Below are positions 35,756 to 44,662 of a DNA stretch of 64,000 bases, one piece after another (the stretch's first letter is position 1; each line of letters begins with the position of its first letter). The stretch spans positions 124,001-188,000 of the forward strand of contig NZ_JAPNUE010000003.1 of NCBI RefSeq assembly GCF_026626305.1, in the 5' to 3' direction. A program made the translations under genes and the position numbers. The notes beneath the pieces are model-generated. The model saw only the letters and a program-made list of their open reading frames with translations. It ran no database searches and was not told where the DNA came from. The stretch comes from Frigidibacter sp. RF13 (GTDB lineage Bacteria; Pseudomonadota; Alphaproteobacteria; Rhodobacterales; Rhodobacteraceae).

Positions 35756-36604
35756 TCACGGCGCCGCCTGGCAGGTCACCCCATAGCCGGTGACGAAGGG
35801 CAGGCTGCCGTCGGCGCCGATCTCGCCCGCCGTCACGAGGCTGAGATCGCCTGCCTCGCCCTGATAGGCGTAGCTGCAGAAGGCAAAGCCGGTGCCTGCG
35901 CAATCCTCGACCTCGATGATCCCGGCGGCGGCGATGTCGTCCGCCTGACCGGGCGAGCGGGTCCCGGAGGCCGCCTGATCGACCGGCTGCCAGCCGGCCT
36001 CTGCCAGCAGGATACGGGCGAGGTCGACGGGCAGGCCGTAGAGGTAGGGCAGCCGGGCCTTGCCGTCGCACTGGATCTGTTCGGAGGCGGGCGGGGTCAG
36101 GGCGATGCCGTCCGGCCCGACGGGCCGGATGTCGGCGACGGGCGCGGGGATCAGATCGCCGCTCCATACCCTGAGCCCGCCCACGCCGAAGGGGGTAATG
36201 CGGCCAATGGACGAGGGGGCGCCTTCGGCAGCATAGGCGAGCGCCACGAGCCGGTCGCCCCGGAAAAAGGCGATATTGCCCTGCGACAGGTTGCAGGCGC
36301 CGCTGGTCGCGGGCTCGGCATGGCCGACGAAGCTGACGGCCTGATAGGCGCCGAAGGGCGCCTCGGCCGTCACCGCCCAGCCAAGCGCCTCGGCCACCTT
36401 GCCGCCGGGGGTCCTGGCCTTGGTCAGCAGGTGATCGCAAAACTCCGGCTCGCCCCGGTCGGCGGGGGCAGGCGGCAGGGCGGGCAGGGGGAGAATCTCC
36501 AGCCCCGGCACTTGCGAGGCGGTGCTGGGCGGCGCGGCCAGCGCGGCTGCGGCATCGAAGACAGGCAGGAGGGCAAGGAGGCCCGCATATGTCGTTGATT
36601 TCAT
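35756..36604 (-). CDS. exported protein of unknown function
   Basis: 282 residues from the ATG at 36604. Signal peptide about 1-24 (Y-A-G-L-L-A-L-L-P-V-F-D-A-A-A-A-L-A-A). The mature protein has eight cysteines, consistent with periplasmic disulfides, and ends Y-G-V-T-C-Q-A-A-P. Not recognised. Lies just upstream of the FAD monooxygenase on the same strand, so they may be co-transcribed. Confidence 0.72.
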   Translation of the reverse strand: MKSTTYAGLLALLPVFDAAAALAAPPSTASQVPGLEILPLPALPPAPADRGEPEFCDHLLTKARTPGGKVAEALGWAVTAEAPFGAYQAVSFVGHAEPATSGACNLSQGNIAFFRGDRLVALAYAAEGAPSSIGRITPFGVGGLRVWSGDLIPAPVADIRPVGPDGIALTPPASEQIQCDGKARLPYLYGLPVDLARILLAEAGWQPVDQAASGTRSPGQADDIAAAGIIEVEDCAGTGFAFCSYAYQGEAGDLSLVTAGEIGADGSLPFVTGYGVTCQAAP

Positions 36605-36697
36605 GGCTCCGCTCCTGTCGATAGGCGTCGTTGGCGCCATCTAGGCCGACGCTGCCTGCCCGGTCCAGTCAGGAATTCCCTGACCCAAGCGCCACAC

Positions 36698-36726
36698 TGG
36701 ACCAGAGCCGAGCGACCGCCTATAAG
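36698..36726 (+). promoter_or_regulatory. candidate ileS promoter
   Basis: TGGACC (36698-36703), seventeen bases, TATAAG (36721-36726), in the divergent gap before ileS; the leader would be about 130 bases. An inverted repeat GTCAGG-AATTC-CCTGAC (36668-36684) lies just upstream of the -35 box. Confidence 0.5.
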
Positions 36727-36862
36727 GCGGCCATGCAGATGACGGCCGCACAGATACGTCGAATTAGCGGCCCGGCGCGCTGATCCCTCAGCCGCCGGGA
36801 TTGCCCGTTTGCCTTGGGGCGCCCGATGCCCCCTCTGACCGATTTCCGAAGGAATGCCCGAC

Positions 36863-39811
36863 ATGTGCGCCGACACGACCGAGAAGACTGCTCCCGACTA
36901 CCGCGACACCGTCTTCCTGCCCGAGACCGACTTTCCGATGCGCGCGGGCCTGCCGCAGCGCGAACCCGACTGGCTGAAGCGCTGGGAAGAGATCGGGGTC
37001 TATGACCGGCTGCGCGAAAAGGCGGCGGCCGCCCCCCGCGCGCCCTTCACGCTGCATGACGGCCCTCCCTACGCGAACGGGCACCTGCATATCGGTCACG
37101 CGCTGAACAAGGTCCTGAAGGACATGGTGGTGCGGTCCCAGCAGATGATGGGCCGCGATGCCCGTTATGTGCCGGGCTGGGATTGCCACGGCCTGCCGAT
37201 CGAATGGAAGATCGAGGAGCAGTACCGGGCGAAGGGCCTGAACAAGGATGACGTGGACACGGTCGCCTTCCGTCAGGAATGCCGCAAGTTCGCCGAGGGC
37301 TGGATCGACGTGCAGCGCGAGGAGTTCAAGCGCCTCGGCGTCACCGGCAACTGGGCCGATCCGTACCTGACGATGAACTACCATGCCGAGGCGGTGATCG
37401 CCGAGGAATTCATGAAATTCCTGATGAACGGCTCGCTTTATCAGGGGTCGAAGCCCGTGATGTGGTCGCCGGTCGAGAAGACGGCGCTCGCTGAGGCCGA
37501 GGTCGAGTATCACGACCATACGAGCCATACGATCTGGGTGCGGTTCCCGGTGGCTGCGGCGTCGGAGTTCAAGGATCTGGACGGCTGCATCCGCACCGAC
37601 CTGTTGCAGGCCTCGGTGGTGATCTGGACGACGACGCCCTGGACCATCCCGCAGAACCGCGCGGTCGCCTTCAACCCGACGATTGCCTACGGGCTGTACG
37701 AGATCTCTGCTGTTGGCGAGAACGCGAGCGCGAAGGTTGGAGAGACCATCGTCGTGGCCGACAATCTCGCCGAGGCGATCTTTGCTGCCGCGCGGGTCGA
37801 GACGTTCCGCAAGCTACGCGCCGTGCCGGGCGATGAACTGGCGACGCTGACGCTTTCGCATCCGTTCCGGGGCGTCGAGGGAGCAAACGGCGAATGGGAC
37901 TATGACGTCCCCATGCTGCCCGGCGACCATGTGACCGACGACGCGGGCACCGGCTTCGTTCACACCGCGCCCTCGCACGGCGACGATGACTATCAGATGG
38001 GCCTGAAGCATGGCCTGCCGATGACCTATAATGTCGAGCCGGACGGGACCTACCGGACCGATCTGCCGCTCTTCGGCGGGCAGGCGATCATCCTGCCCGA
38101 CGGCAAGGAAGGCCCGGCGAACGTCTCGGTGATCAAGCAGCTCGCCTATGCGGGTGCGCTTTTTGCCAAGGGCAAGATCAAGCATTCCTACCCGCATAGC
38201 TGGCGGTCGAAGGCGCCGCTCATCTATCGCAACACGCCACAATGGTTCGTGGCGATCGACAAGAGCCTTGATGACGGCCTCTCGACCTATGGCGACACGA
38301 TCCGGAAGCGCGCGCTCAATTCGATCAACCAGCTTGTCGAATGGACCCCGGCGACGGGCCGCAATCGCCTGCATTCGATGATCGAGGCGCGGCCCGACTG
38401 GGTTCTGAGCCGCCAGCGCGCCTGGGGCGTGCCGCTGACCTGCTTCACGAAGAAGGGCGCGAAGCCGACTGATCCCGACTTCCTGCTGCGCAACCCGGAG
38501 GTCAACGCCCGCATCAAGGCGGCGTTCGAGGCCGAGGGGGCCGATGTCTGGTATGTGCAAGGATTCAAGGAAAAGGTGCTGACCGGACTGGTCGATCCGT
38601 CGGATTATGAACAGGTCTTCGACATTCTCGACGTCTGGTTCGACAGCGGATCGACCCATGCCTTCGTGTTGCGCGACCGGCCTGACGGCACGGCGGACGG
38701 GCTGGCCGATCTTTACCTTGAAGGCACCGACCAGCACCGGGGCTGGTTCCATTCCTCAATGCTGCAGGCCTGCGGCACCAAGGGCCGCGCGCCTTATCGC
38801 GGCGTGCTGACCCACGGCTTCACGCTCGACGAAAAGGGCATGAAGATGTCCAAGTCCTTGGGCAACACCGTCGCGCCTCAGCAGGTGATCGATGAATATG
38901 GCGCGGATATCCTGCGCCTGTGGGTCGCGCAGTCGGACTATACGGTCGACCTCAGGATCGGGAAGGAGATCCTGAAAGGGACCGCCGACAGCTACCGGCG
39001 GCTGCGTAACACCTTGCGCTTCATCCTTGGGAACCTTGCGGGCTTCACCGAGGCCGAGCGGGTCAAGCCGGAGGAGATGCCGGAACTGGAGCGCTGGGTG
39101 CTGCACCGGTTGGCGGAACTAGATCACGTTGTCCGCACCGGCTATGCGAAGTACGATTTCCAGGGCGTGTTTCAGACCCTCTTCACCTTCTGCACGGTGG
39201 ATCTGTCGGCGGTCTACTTCGACATCCGCAAGGATGCGCTTTATTGCGATGCGGCGGACAGCTTGCGTCGCCGGGCGGCGCGGACGGTCCTGGACATCCT
39301 GTTCCACCGGCTGGTGACCTGGCTCGCGCCGATCCTCGTCTTCACCATGGAGGAAGTCTGGCTCTGCCGCTTCCCGGGCGAAGGGTCGTCGGTGCATCTG
39401 ACCGACATGCCGGAAACGCCGGCCGACTGGCTGGACGAGCCGCTCGCCCAGAAGTGGGAGGCGATCCGCAAGGTGCGCCGGGTGGTGACGGCGGCCTTGG
39501 AAGTGCAGCGCACGGCCAAGGTCATCGGCGCCTCGCTGGAGGCGGGGCCTGTGGTGCATGTCGAGGATCAACCCACGCTGAAAGCGCTGAAATCGGTCGA
39601 TTTCGCCGAGCTCTGCATCACCTCTTCCATTCAGGTCACCGCCGACCCGGCCCCGGAAGAGGCCTTCCGCCTCGCCGAGGCGCCGGGGGTGGGCGTGGTC
39701 TTCGAACTGGCCGACGGCGAGAAGTGCCAGCGCTGCTGGCGCATCCTGCCGGATGTGGGCAGCCATGCGCACGAGGGCACCTGCCAGCGCTGCAACGATG
39801 CGTTGGGGTGA
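36863..39811 (+). CDS. ileS: isoleucyl-tRNA synthetase
   Basis: 982 residues from the ATG at 36863; an ATG three codons earlier abuts the GAAGGA ribosome site and is less likely. Class Ia synthetase charging tRNA-Ile with editing of valine. HIGH motif as H-I-G-H at residues 76-79, editing domain with T-T-T-P-W-T-I-P and the D-A-G-T-G-F-V-H-T-A-P segment, K-M-S-K-S at 661-665, and a C-terminal zinc site C-Q-R-C-W...C-Q-R-C. Type with the bacterial zinc finger present. Confidence 0.97.
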   Translation: MCADTTEKTAPDYRDTVFLPETDFPMRAGLPQREPDWLKRWEEIGVYDRLREKAAAAPRAPFTLHDGPPYANGHLHIGHALNKVLKDMVVRSQQMMGRDARYVPGWDCHGLPIEWKIEEQYRAKGLNKDDVDTVAFRQECRKFAEGWIDVQREEFKRLGVTGNWADPYLTMNYHAEAVIAEEFMKFLMNGSLYQGSKPVMWSPVEKTALAEAEVEYHDHTSHTIWVRFPVAAASEFKDLDGCIRTDLLQASVVIWTTTPWTIPQNRAVAFNPTIAYGLYEISAVGENASAKVGETIVVADNLAEAIFAAARVETFRKLRAVPGDELATLTLSHPFRGVEGANGEWDYDVPMLPGDHVTDDAGTGFVHTAPSHGDDDYQMGLKHGLPMTYNVEPDGTYRTDLPLFGGQAIILPDGKEGPANVSVIKQLAYAGALFAKGKIKHSYPHSWRSKAPLIYRNTPQWFVAIDKSLDDGLSTYGDTIRKRALNSINQLVEWTPATGRNRLHSMIEARPDWVLSRQRAWGVPLTCFTKKGAKPTDPDFLLRNPEVNARIKAAFEAEGADVWYVQGFKEKVLTGLVDPSDYEQVFDILDVWFDSGSTHAFVLRDRPDGTADGLADLYLEGTDQHRGWFHSSMLQACGTKGRAPYRGVLTHGFTLDEKGMKMSKSLGNTVAPQQVIDEYGADILRLWVAQSDYTVDLRIGKEILKGTADSYRRLRNTLRFILGNLAGFTEAERVKPEEMPELERWVLHRLAELDHVVRTGYAKYDFQGVFQTLFTFCTVDLSAVYFDIRKDALYCDAADSLRRRAARTVLDILFHRLVTWLAPILVFTMEEVWLCRFPGEGSSVHLTDMPETPADWLDEPLAQKWEAIRKVRRVVTAALEVQRTAKVIGASLEAGPVVHVEDQPTLKALKSVDFAELCITSSIQVTADPAPEEAFRLAEAPGVGVVFELADGEKCQRCWRILPDVGSHAHEGTCQRCNDALG

Positions 39812-39814
39812 GTC

Positions 39815-40366
39815 GTGGCGGCCCGGGTCATCCTTCTGAATGGTCCGGGCAGTGTCGGAAAATCCTCGGTGGCGCGGGCGCTTCAGGCCTGCGCCTCCGG
39901 CCCGCTTCTGCACGTGTCGATGGACAGTTTCTGCGAGATGCTGCCTGACCGAGCATGGGATGATGCTGATTTCTTCCGGTTTGAAAGCCGGGGCAGTCCT
40001 GCCGAACCTGCGACCGAAGTCCTGACCGGCCCGAAAGGTGCCGCGCTTTTGGCAGCGATGCGGGCCACGGTGGCCGATCTCGCTCGCCGGGGGCTTGATG
40101 TCGTCGTGGATGATGTCTGGCTTGACGGAGAACCGGCCGAATACGCCGCGTTGCTCGCTGGGCATTCGGTCTGGCGTATTGGCCTGACCGCGCCGCTCGA
40201 TATCGTCGAAGCACGGGAAATGTCGCGTAGTGACCGAATGCACGGCCTAAGTCGGGCGCAGTTTGAACGGGTTCACGGGGGAGTGCGCTACGACCTCATG
40301 ATCGACGTATCGCTTCGCTCCGCGCAAGAGGCGGCGCAACAGATCGCGGCTTTGGTCGGCCTGTAA
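39815..40366 (+). CDS. chloramphenicol phosphotransferase-like kinase
   Basis: 183 residues from a GTG three bases after the ileS stop. P-loop G-P-G-S-V-G-K-S at 10-17, then H-V-S-M-D-S-F, V-V-D-D-V-W and a C-terminal helical lid. Fits the CPT family of small-molecule kinases (chloramphenicol 3-O-phosphotransferase); many family members have no known link to resistance. Likely read through from ileS. Confidence 0.8.
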   Translation: MAARVILLNGPGSVGKSSVARALQACASGPLLHVSMDSFCEMLPDRAWDDADFFRFESRGSPAEPATEVLTGPKGAALLAAMRATVADLARRGLDVVVDDVWLDGEPAEYAALLAGHSVWRIGLTAPLDIVEAREMSRSDRMHGLSRAQFERVHGGVRYDLMIDVSLRSAQEAAQQIAALVGL

Positions 40367-40387
40367 AGCGCGGGGTCGTGCCAAAAA

Positions 40388-40549
40388 TCAGCTCTCATAC
40401 TGATCCAGCATTTCGCGCAGCTCCTGACGGGTCAGGCCGATATCGTCCAGCCAGCGGTCGTCCTTCCGGCGCAGCATCCAGTCTGCCGGCGCGGCAGTGT
40501 CGCGCTGGTCGGTTTGTCTTACCCAAAATCGCCACCAAGTCAGGGTCAT
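40388..40549 (-). CDS. DUF1127 small protein
   Basis: 53 residues from the ATG at 40549, chosen because GGAGG lies five bases before it. The C-terminal core R-K-D-D-R-W-L-D-D-I-G-L-T-R-Q-E-L-R-E-M-L is the DUF1127 motif of short Arg-rich alphaproteobacterial proteins, some of which affect RNA-related regulation. It is divergent from the LysR gene, which may control it. Confidence 0.8.
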   Translation of the reverse strand: MTLTWWRFWVRQTDQRDTAAPADWMLRRKDDRWLDDIGLTRQELREMLDQYES

Positions 40550-40653
40550 CGCGACCTCCGATGCTAACCAGTTGGTTCCAGTATGGATCGGCGTTGACAT
40601 AAGACAAACGCATAGTGATGATGTCTGCGATCAGAATGGTTGATGGCAGCACC

Positions 40654-41526
40654 ATGGATCTCGCGCTAGACAGCGACTTGATGCGCACGTTCCTGGCGGT
40701 CGTGGAAACCGGCAGCGTGACGCGCGCTGCCGACGAGATCGGGCGAACTCAGTCAGCCGTCTCCATGCAGATTAGGCGACTGGAAGAAACGCTTGGTCAG
40801 GCGCTTTTCGTGCGCCTGCCGCGCGGTGTGACGCTTACGGCGGAGGGATCGCAACTGGTTCCCCATGCCCGACGGGTCATCCGAAGCCTGGAGGAGGCCG
40901 CGCTGGCACTGCGCGCCAAACCGCTTGACGGGCCCGTACGGGTCGGCATTCCGGAAGAATACAGCGAGACCGTTCTGCCGCAGGCACTGGCGGCTTTCGC
41001 CAGCCGCCATGCCGGGGTCGAGGTGACGGTACGATGCGACCATTCAGATCCGCACATCGCGGCGCTGGCGGCGGATGAACTTGATCTTGCTGTCATCTTT
41101 GAGAAGGTCCGAAGCAGCGAAGGCGAACTGATGTGCATGGACCCGACGGTTTGGGTCACAAACGATGCCTTCGGACAGCACTTGCAGCGTCCGCTGCCGG
41201 TTGCAGCCTATTCGCGTCCAGATTGGTGCAATCAATATGCCTTTCAGTCTTTGGAAAGGCTGGCGATCGACTATCGCGTGGTCTTCGCCTGCGATCCGTC
41301 GGGTGGGTTGCGAACGGCAGTGCGGACCGGACTTGCCGTCGCCTTCCTGACCCGCAGCACCATTCCCGAAGGCTGCAGGGAACTGACCTCCGACGACGGG
41401 TTTGGCATGATCGATTCCACCTTGACGGTGTTGCGGCGCAATCCGCGCGGATCGACGCCAGCGATCGACGCCCTTGCTGCGATGCTGCGCGATGCTTTCC
41501 GACCGCTTTCCGGCGCAAGATCATGA
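40654..41526 (+). CDS. LysR-family transcriptional regulator
   Basis: About 290 residues from the ATG at 40654; several earlier in-frame starts (GTG 40615, ATG 40621, ATG 40636) also exist and none has a strong ribosome site. Winged helix-turn-helix: L-M-R-T-F-L-A-V-V-E-T-G-S-V-T-R-A-A-D-E-I-G-R-T-Q-S-A-V-S, then the effector domain with P-V-R-V-G-I-P-E-E-Y. Divergent from the DUF1127 gene and overlapping ogt by ATGA. The effector is unknown. Confidence 0.88.
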   Translation: MDLALDSDLMRTFLAVVETGSVTRAADEIGRTQSAVSMQIRRLEETLGQALFVRLPRGVTLTAEGSQLVPHARRVIRSLEEAALALRAKPLDGPVRVGIPEEYSETVLPQALAAFASRHAGVEVTVRCDHSDPHIAALAADELDLAVIFEKVRSSEGELMCMDPTVWVTNDAFGQHLQRPLPVAAYSRPDWCNQYAFQSLERLAIDYRVVFACDPSGGLRTAVRTGLAVAFLTRSTIPEGCRELTSDDGFGMIDSTLTVLRRNPRGSTPAIDALAAMLRDAFRPLSGARS

Positions 41527-41978
41527 AGCCGGAATGGTCTTTTGACAGCCCGTTTGGGATGCTTAGCCTGTCTGAGGAGCATGGCCGCATTGCCCGTTTA
41601 CGATGGGGGCAAACTGCGGAGGGAGAATCGAGCGCGATTCTACGGGAGGCCGCCGCGCAGCTTCAGGACTATTTCGCCGGGCGTCGGCAGGTGTTCAACC
41701 TGCCGCTCGCCTTCCTGCCCGGGCTGGCGGGCGAGGTGCAGCGGGCGATGCTGGCCATCCCCTTTGGCGAGACGCGGACCTATGGCGATCTGTCGAAGGC
41801 GCTGGGGGCGCCGGCTCAGGCGATCGGGCAGGCCTGCGGGTCCAATCCGATCCCGATCCTCATTCCGTGCCATCGGATCCTTGGCGCGAATGGCCTTGGC
41901 GGCTTTTCGGCGCCGGGCGGGATCGAGACCAAGGTGGCGCTTCTGAAGCATGAAGGCGCGGCATCACTGCTGATCTGA
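41523..41978 (+). CDS. ogt: methylated-DNA-protein-cysteine methyltransferase
   Basis: 151 residues. Repairs O6-alkylguanine by irreversible transfer of the alkyl group to its own cysteine. The acceptor is Cys116 in I-P-C-H-R-I-L-G; the helix-turn-helix region I-P-F-G-E-T-R-T-Y-G-D-L and G-G-F-S-A-P-G-G complete the family pattern. The start overlaps the LysR stop, so the two are translated together; a regulatory link to alkylation is possible but not shown. Confidence 0.93.
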   Translation: MKPEWSFDSPFGMLSLSEEHGRIARLRWGQTAEGESSAILREAAAQLQDYFAGRRQVFNLPLAFLPGLAGEVQRAMLAIPFGETRTYGDLSKALGAPAQAIGQACGSNPIPILIPCHRILGANGLGGFSAPGGIETKVALLKHEGAASLLI

Positions 41979-42038
41979 GCCTTGCTGCGGGTCGGGGTGG
42001 CTGATAGCCGTTTCGCGGGGAACCCCGAGGAGCCGCCC

Positions 42039-42875
42039 ATGAGCCTTTTCATTCTGTCGGCTGTCTTGGGCGCCGCCTTCCTGCATGCGCTGTGGAACGG
42101 GCTCGTGCGGGGGGGCGCGAGTAGGGTCCATGTGATGATGGTCCTCTCGGCGGTGCAGGGGGGGATCGGGCTGGTCCTGGGTTTTTTCAGCCCCTTTCCG
42201 GGGGCCGAGGTCTGGCCCTGGCTTGCCGCTTCGGCGCTGGTCCATACCGCCTACAAGACCTTCCTGACCTTTGCCTATGAGCATGGCGATCTATCCCGGG
42301 TATATCCGCTGGCACGGGGCACGGCGCCCTTGATCGTGCTGGTCGTGGGCGCGGCCTTCGGGACCGATCATCTGGCGGTGAGCGAGGCTCTGGGGATCGC
42401 GGTTCTGGGCGCGGGGATCTTCCTTCTGGCGACGGGGGTCTTCACCTCGGGCGAATCCGTGAGGCTGTTGCCCTATGCGATGGGGGCGGCACTGGCCACC
42501 GCGAGCTATACGCTGATCGACGGGCAGGGCGCGCGCATCGGCGGTAATGCAGCGGCCTATGTCGCCTGGATGTTCGCGGCCGACGGGGTGCTGTTTGCGC
42601 TGGTGATGAGTGTTCTGCGGGGGCGGGGTGCCTGGCCCGCGCGCGCGGGCGTCTGGGGGGCGGGGTCGGTGGCGGCGGTCGCCTCCTACGCCTCTTACGC
42701 GATCGTGGTCTGGGCGATGACCGAGGCGCCGATCGCGCTGGTGGCGGCGATCCGCGAAACCTCGATCGTCTTTGGCGTCGTGATCGGCTGGCTGGTGTTC
42801 CGCGAGCGGATGACCTGGGTGAAGGGCGCTTCGGCCCTGATGATCGCCGCGGGGGTGGCGATCACGCGACTTTGA
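42039..42875 (+). CDS. DMT-superfamily (EamA) transporter
   Basis: 278 residues from the ATG at 42039. Ten hydrophobic segments, with V-Y-P-L-A-R-G-T-A-P-L-I and R-E-T-S-I-V-F-G-V-V-I-G-W-L-V-F-R-E-R. Clear paralogue of the protein at 22638-23537. Inner-membrane exporter of unknown substrate. A family B repeat follows the stop by six bases. Confidence 0.87.
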   Translation: MSLFILSAVLGAAFLHALWNGLVRGGASRVHVMMVLSAVQGGIGLVLGFFSPFPGAEVWPWLAASALVHTAYKTFLTFAYEHGDLSRVYPLARGTAPLIVLVVGAAFGTDHLAVSEALGIAVLGAGIFLLATGVFTSGESVRLLPYAMGAALATASYTLIDGQGARIGGNAAAYVAWMFAADGVLFALVMSVLRGRGAWPARAGVWGAGSVAAVASYASYAIVVWAMTEAPIALVAAIRETSIVFGVVIGWLVFRERMTWVKGASALMIAAGVAITRL

Positions 42876-42881
42876 GGGGGG

Positions 42882-42950
42882 CGGATTTCGATACGAAATC
42901 CGGCCGGACCCTTTGAAAGGGTCCGGTCCGAAATCTTTGAAAGATTTCGG
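42882..42950. repeat. dispersed hairpin repeat family B, three-hairpin copy (B3)
   Basis: CGGATTTCG/CGAAATCCG (42882-42903), CCGGACCCTTT/AAAGGGTCCGG around a central G (42904-42926), and CCGAAATCTTT/AAAGATTTCGG around a central G (42928-42950). Relative to the copy at 31093, the middle stem has G to C on the left arm and C to G on the right arm, so pairing is kept. It separates the convergent DMT and pcs genes. Confidence 0.85.
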
Positions 42951-42957
42951 TGCGCGG

Positions 42958-43659
42958 TCAGGCGCTGGCGGTGCGTTCGGGGATAAGCTGCTGGGCAATG
43001 CCCGCGAGGAGGAGATAGGCCGAACTGATCATGAGCCCGAGATGGGCGAGCGAGATCGGGCCGAATTCCGCCCAGGCCGACCAGCCCGCGCAGGCGACCC
43101 AGAGGAGCGCCATGGGCAGGGTGATCCAGCGCCAGCGGTCGGTGCGGACCGGGTGGACGAACTTGAAATTGGTGAACTGGGTCACGGCAAGGGCGATGAT
43201 GATCGCAAGAGTGACGTAGAAATTCGGCTCCAGCGCGAAGATCACGAGGATCACCATGTTCCAGCAGGAGGGGAAGCCCGCGAAGGAATAATCCGTGGTC
43301 TTCATCCGGGTATCGACGAAATAGAGCGCGCTTGAATAGGTGATGACGATGATCGCGCACCAGCCGGTCCAGCCGTTCATCAGGCCGGATTCGAACAAGG
43401 CATAGGCCGGGATGAAGACATAAGTCAGATAGTCGATGATGAGGTCGAGGAGCACCCCGTCATAGGTCGGCCAGTTGGTCTTGACGTGATAGGCGCGGGC
43501 CAGGGGGCCGTCGATCCCGTCGACGATGAGCGCAATCACCAGCCAGACCCACATCAGTGCCCATTTGTGCTCGGCCGCGGCGAGCATCGCCATCATCGCG
43601 AGAACGGCGCCGGTGGCGGTAAGGAGGTGGACGCAAAGGGCTTTGATACGCGGGGTCAT
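42958..43659 (-). CDS. pcs: phosphatidylcholine synthase
   Basis: 233 residues, about eight hydrophobic segments. Condenses choline with CDP-diacylglycerol to phosphatidylcholine in one step in the inner membrane. The CDP-alcohol phosphotransferase motif is D-G-I-D-G-P-L-A-R, then G68-V-L-L-D72-L-I-I-D76 (the longer spacing typical of Pcs), followed by Y-L-T-Y-V-F-I-P-A-Y and S-F-A-G-F-P-S-C-W-N. The enzyme links this organism to a host- or environment-derived choline supply. Confidence 0.94.
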   Translation of the reverse strand: MTPRIKALCVHLLTATGAVLAMMAMLAAAEHKWALMWVWLVIALIVDGIDGPLARAYHVKTNWPTYDGVLLDLIIDYLTYVFIPAYALFESGLMNGWTGWCAIIVITYSSALYFVDTRMKTTDYSFAGFPSCWNMVILVIFALEPNFYVTLAIIIALAVTQFTNFKFVHPVRTDRWRWITLPMALLWVACAGWSAWAEFGPISLAHLGLMISSAYLLLAGIAQQLIPERTASA

Positions 43660-43722
43660 GAGGTCTTTCTGGCGGAAATCGCAACGGGTGGCAACCGGAG
43701 GCTTCCCGGCCTTGACAGATCG

Positions 43723-44652
43723 TCAGGCACGGGGGTGGGCGGCGGCATAGACCTCCATCAGGCGGTCGGTGTCGACGGCGGTATAGGCCTGGGTAGTGGA
43801 CAGCGAGGCGTGGCCCAAGAGTTCCTGGATGGTGCGCAGGTCGCCGCCTGCGGCCAGAAGGTGGGTCGCGAAGGAATGGCGCATCGCGTGCGGCGTGGCG
43901 CTGGCGGGGAGGCCGAGCGCGAGGCGCGCCTGTTCCATCGCCTTGGCGATGAGGCGGGGGTTCAAGGCGCCGCCGCGCGCGCCGAGGAAGAGCGGGCCCT
44001 CAGGGACAGATGCCAGTGGGAAGGGGCAGAGCCGGACGTAATCGGCAACAGCGGCGCGGGCGGCGGGGATCGCTGGTACCAGCCGTTCCTTGCCGCCCTT
44101 GCCGCGGATGCGCAGCACCTCGCCCAGGGGATGATCGGCGACGGTGAGCGAGAGGGCTTCGGAAATCCGCAGGCCGCATCCGTAGAGGAGTGTCACTACA
44201 GCGACATCGCGGGCGGCCTGCCAGTCATTGCGGGCCTGAAGGTCAACCGTTGCGATCATGTCCTGCGCGGCTTCCGGCGTCAGGGGCCGGGGCAACTTGC
44301 GGCGGTATTTCGGGCCGCGCTGGGCAAGGATCGCGGTCGCCTCGCCGCCTTCGCGATCGGTCAGCCAGCGGATGAAGCCCTTTACCGACGACAGCCTGCG
44401 CGCCAGCGACCGGGCGCCGAGGCCGCGGTTGCGCTCATGCGCCATGAAGGCGCGCATGTCGGAGGGGGTGGCGGTGGCCAGCGCCGAGGCAGTGGGCGCG
44501 CCGCCGAGATGGGGGGCCATGAAGGCCGCCCAGGCCAGCACATCGGCGCGGTAGGCGTTCACGGTGTTTGCCGAGGCGCCGCCGAGGGCGGAGAGGTGAT
44601 CGCACCAGCGCGCGATCGCGTCGCGGACGGCCGGGGTAAGCAGCGGTTCCAC
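43723..44652 (-). CDS. xerC: tyrosine recombinase XerC
   Basis: 309 residues from a GTG at 44652, with GAGG eight bases upstream. The catalytic set is complete: Arg162 (G-C-G-L-R-I-S-E-A-L), Lys187 region (R-G-K-G-G-K-E-R), His255 and Arg258 (H-A-M-R-H-S-F), His281 (G-H-A-S-L-S) and Tyr290. Acts with XerD at dif to resolve chromosome dimers. Located eleven bases downstream of the DUF484 gene, the same pairing as in enterobacteria, which argues against a phage integrase. Confidence 0.94.
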   Translation of the reverse strand: MEPLLTPAVRDAIARWCDHLSALGGASANTVNAYRADVLAWAAFMAPHLGGAPTASALATATPSDMRAFMAHERNRGLGARSLARRLSSVKGFIRWLTDREGGEATAILAQRGPKYRRKLPRPLTPEAAQDMIATVDLQARNDWQAARDVAVVTLLYGCGLRISEALSLTVADHPLGEVLRIRGKGGKERLVPAIPAARAAVADYVRLCPFPLASVPEGPLFLGARGGALNPRLIAKAMEQARLALGLPASATPHAMRHSFATHLLAAGGDLRTIQELLGHASLSTTQAYTAVDTDRLMEVYAAAHPRA

Positions 44653-44662
44653 CCACCCGGCC

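Noticed and set aside
36605..36862. T-box or other amino-acid riboswitch before ileS
   Set aside because: No T-box sequence, antiterminator or terminator was seen; only a promoter and a short inverted repeat.
39815..40366. Chloramphenicol resistance gene
   Set aside because: The family match is real, but chromosomal CPT-like kinases linked to housekeeping genes are common and resistance cannot be claimed from sequence.
24776..42950. Family B repeats as miniature transposons
   Set aside because: No flanking target-site duplications or conserved terminal inverted repeats were evident; they look like tandem hairpins instead.
43723..44652. Phage or island integrase
   Set aside because: The tyrosine recombinase is next to DUF484, as xerC commonly is, and no attachment-site repeats, phage genes or tRNA lie nearby.
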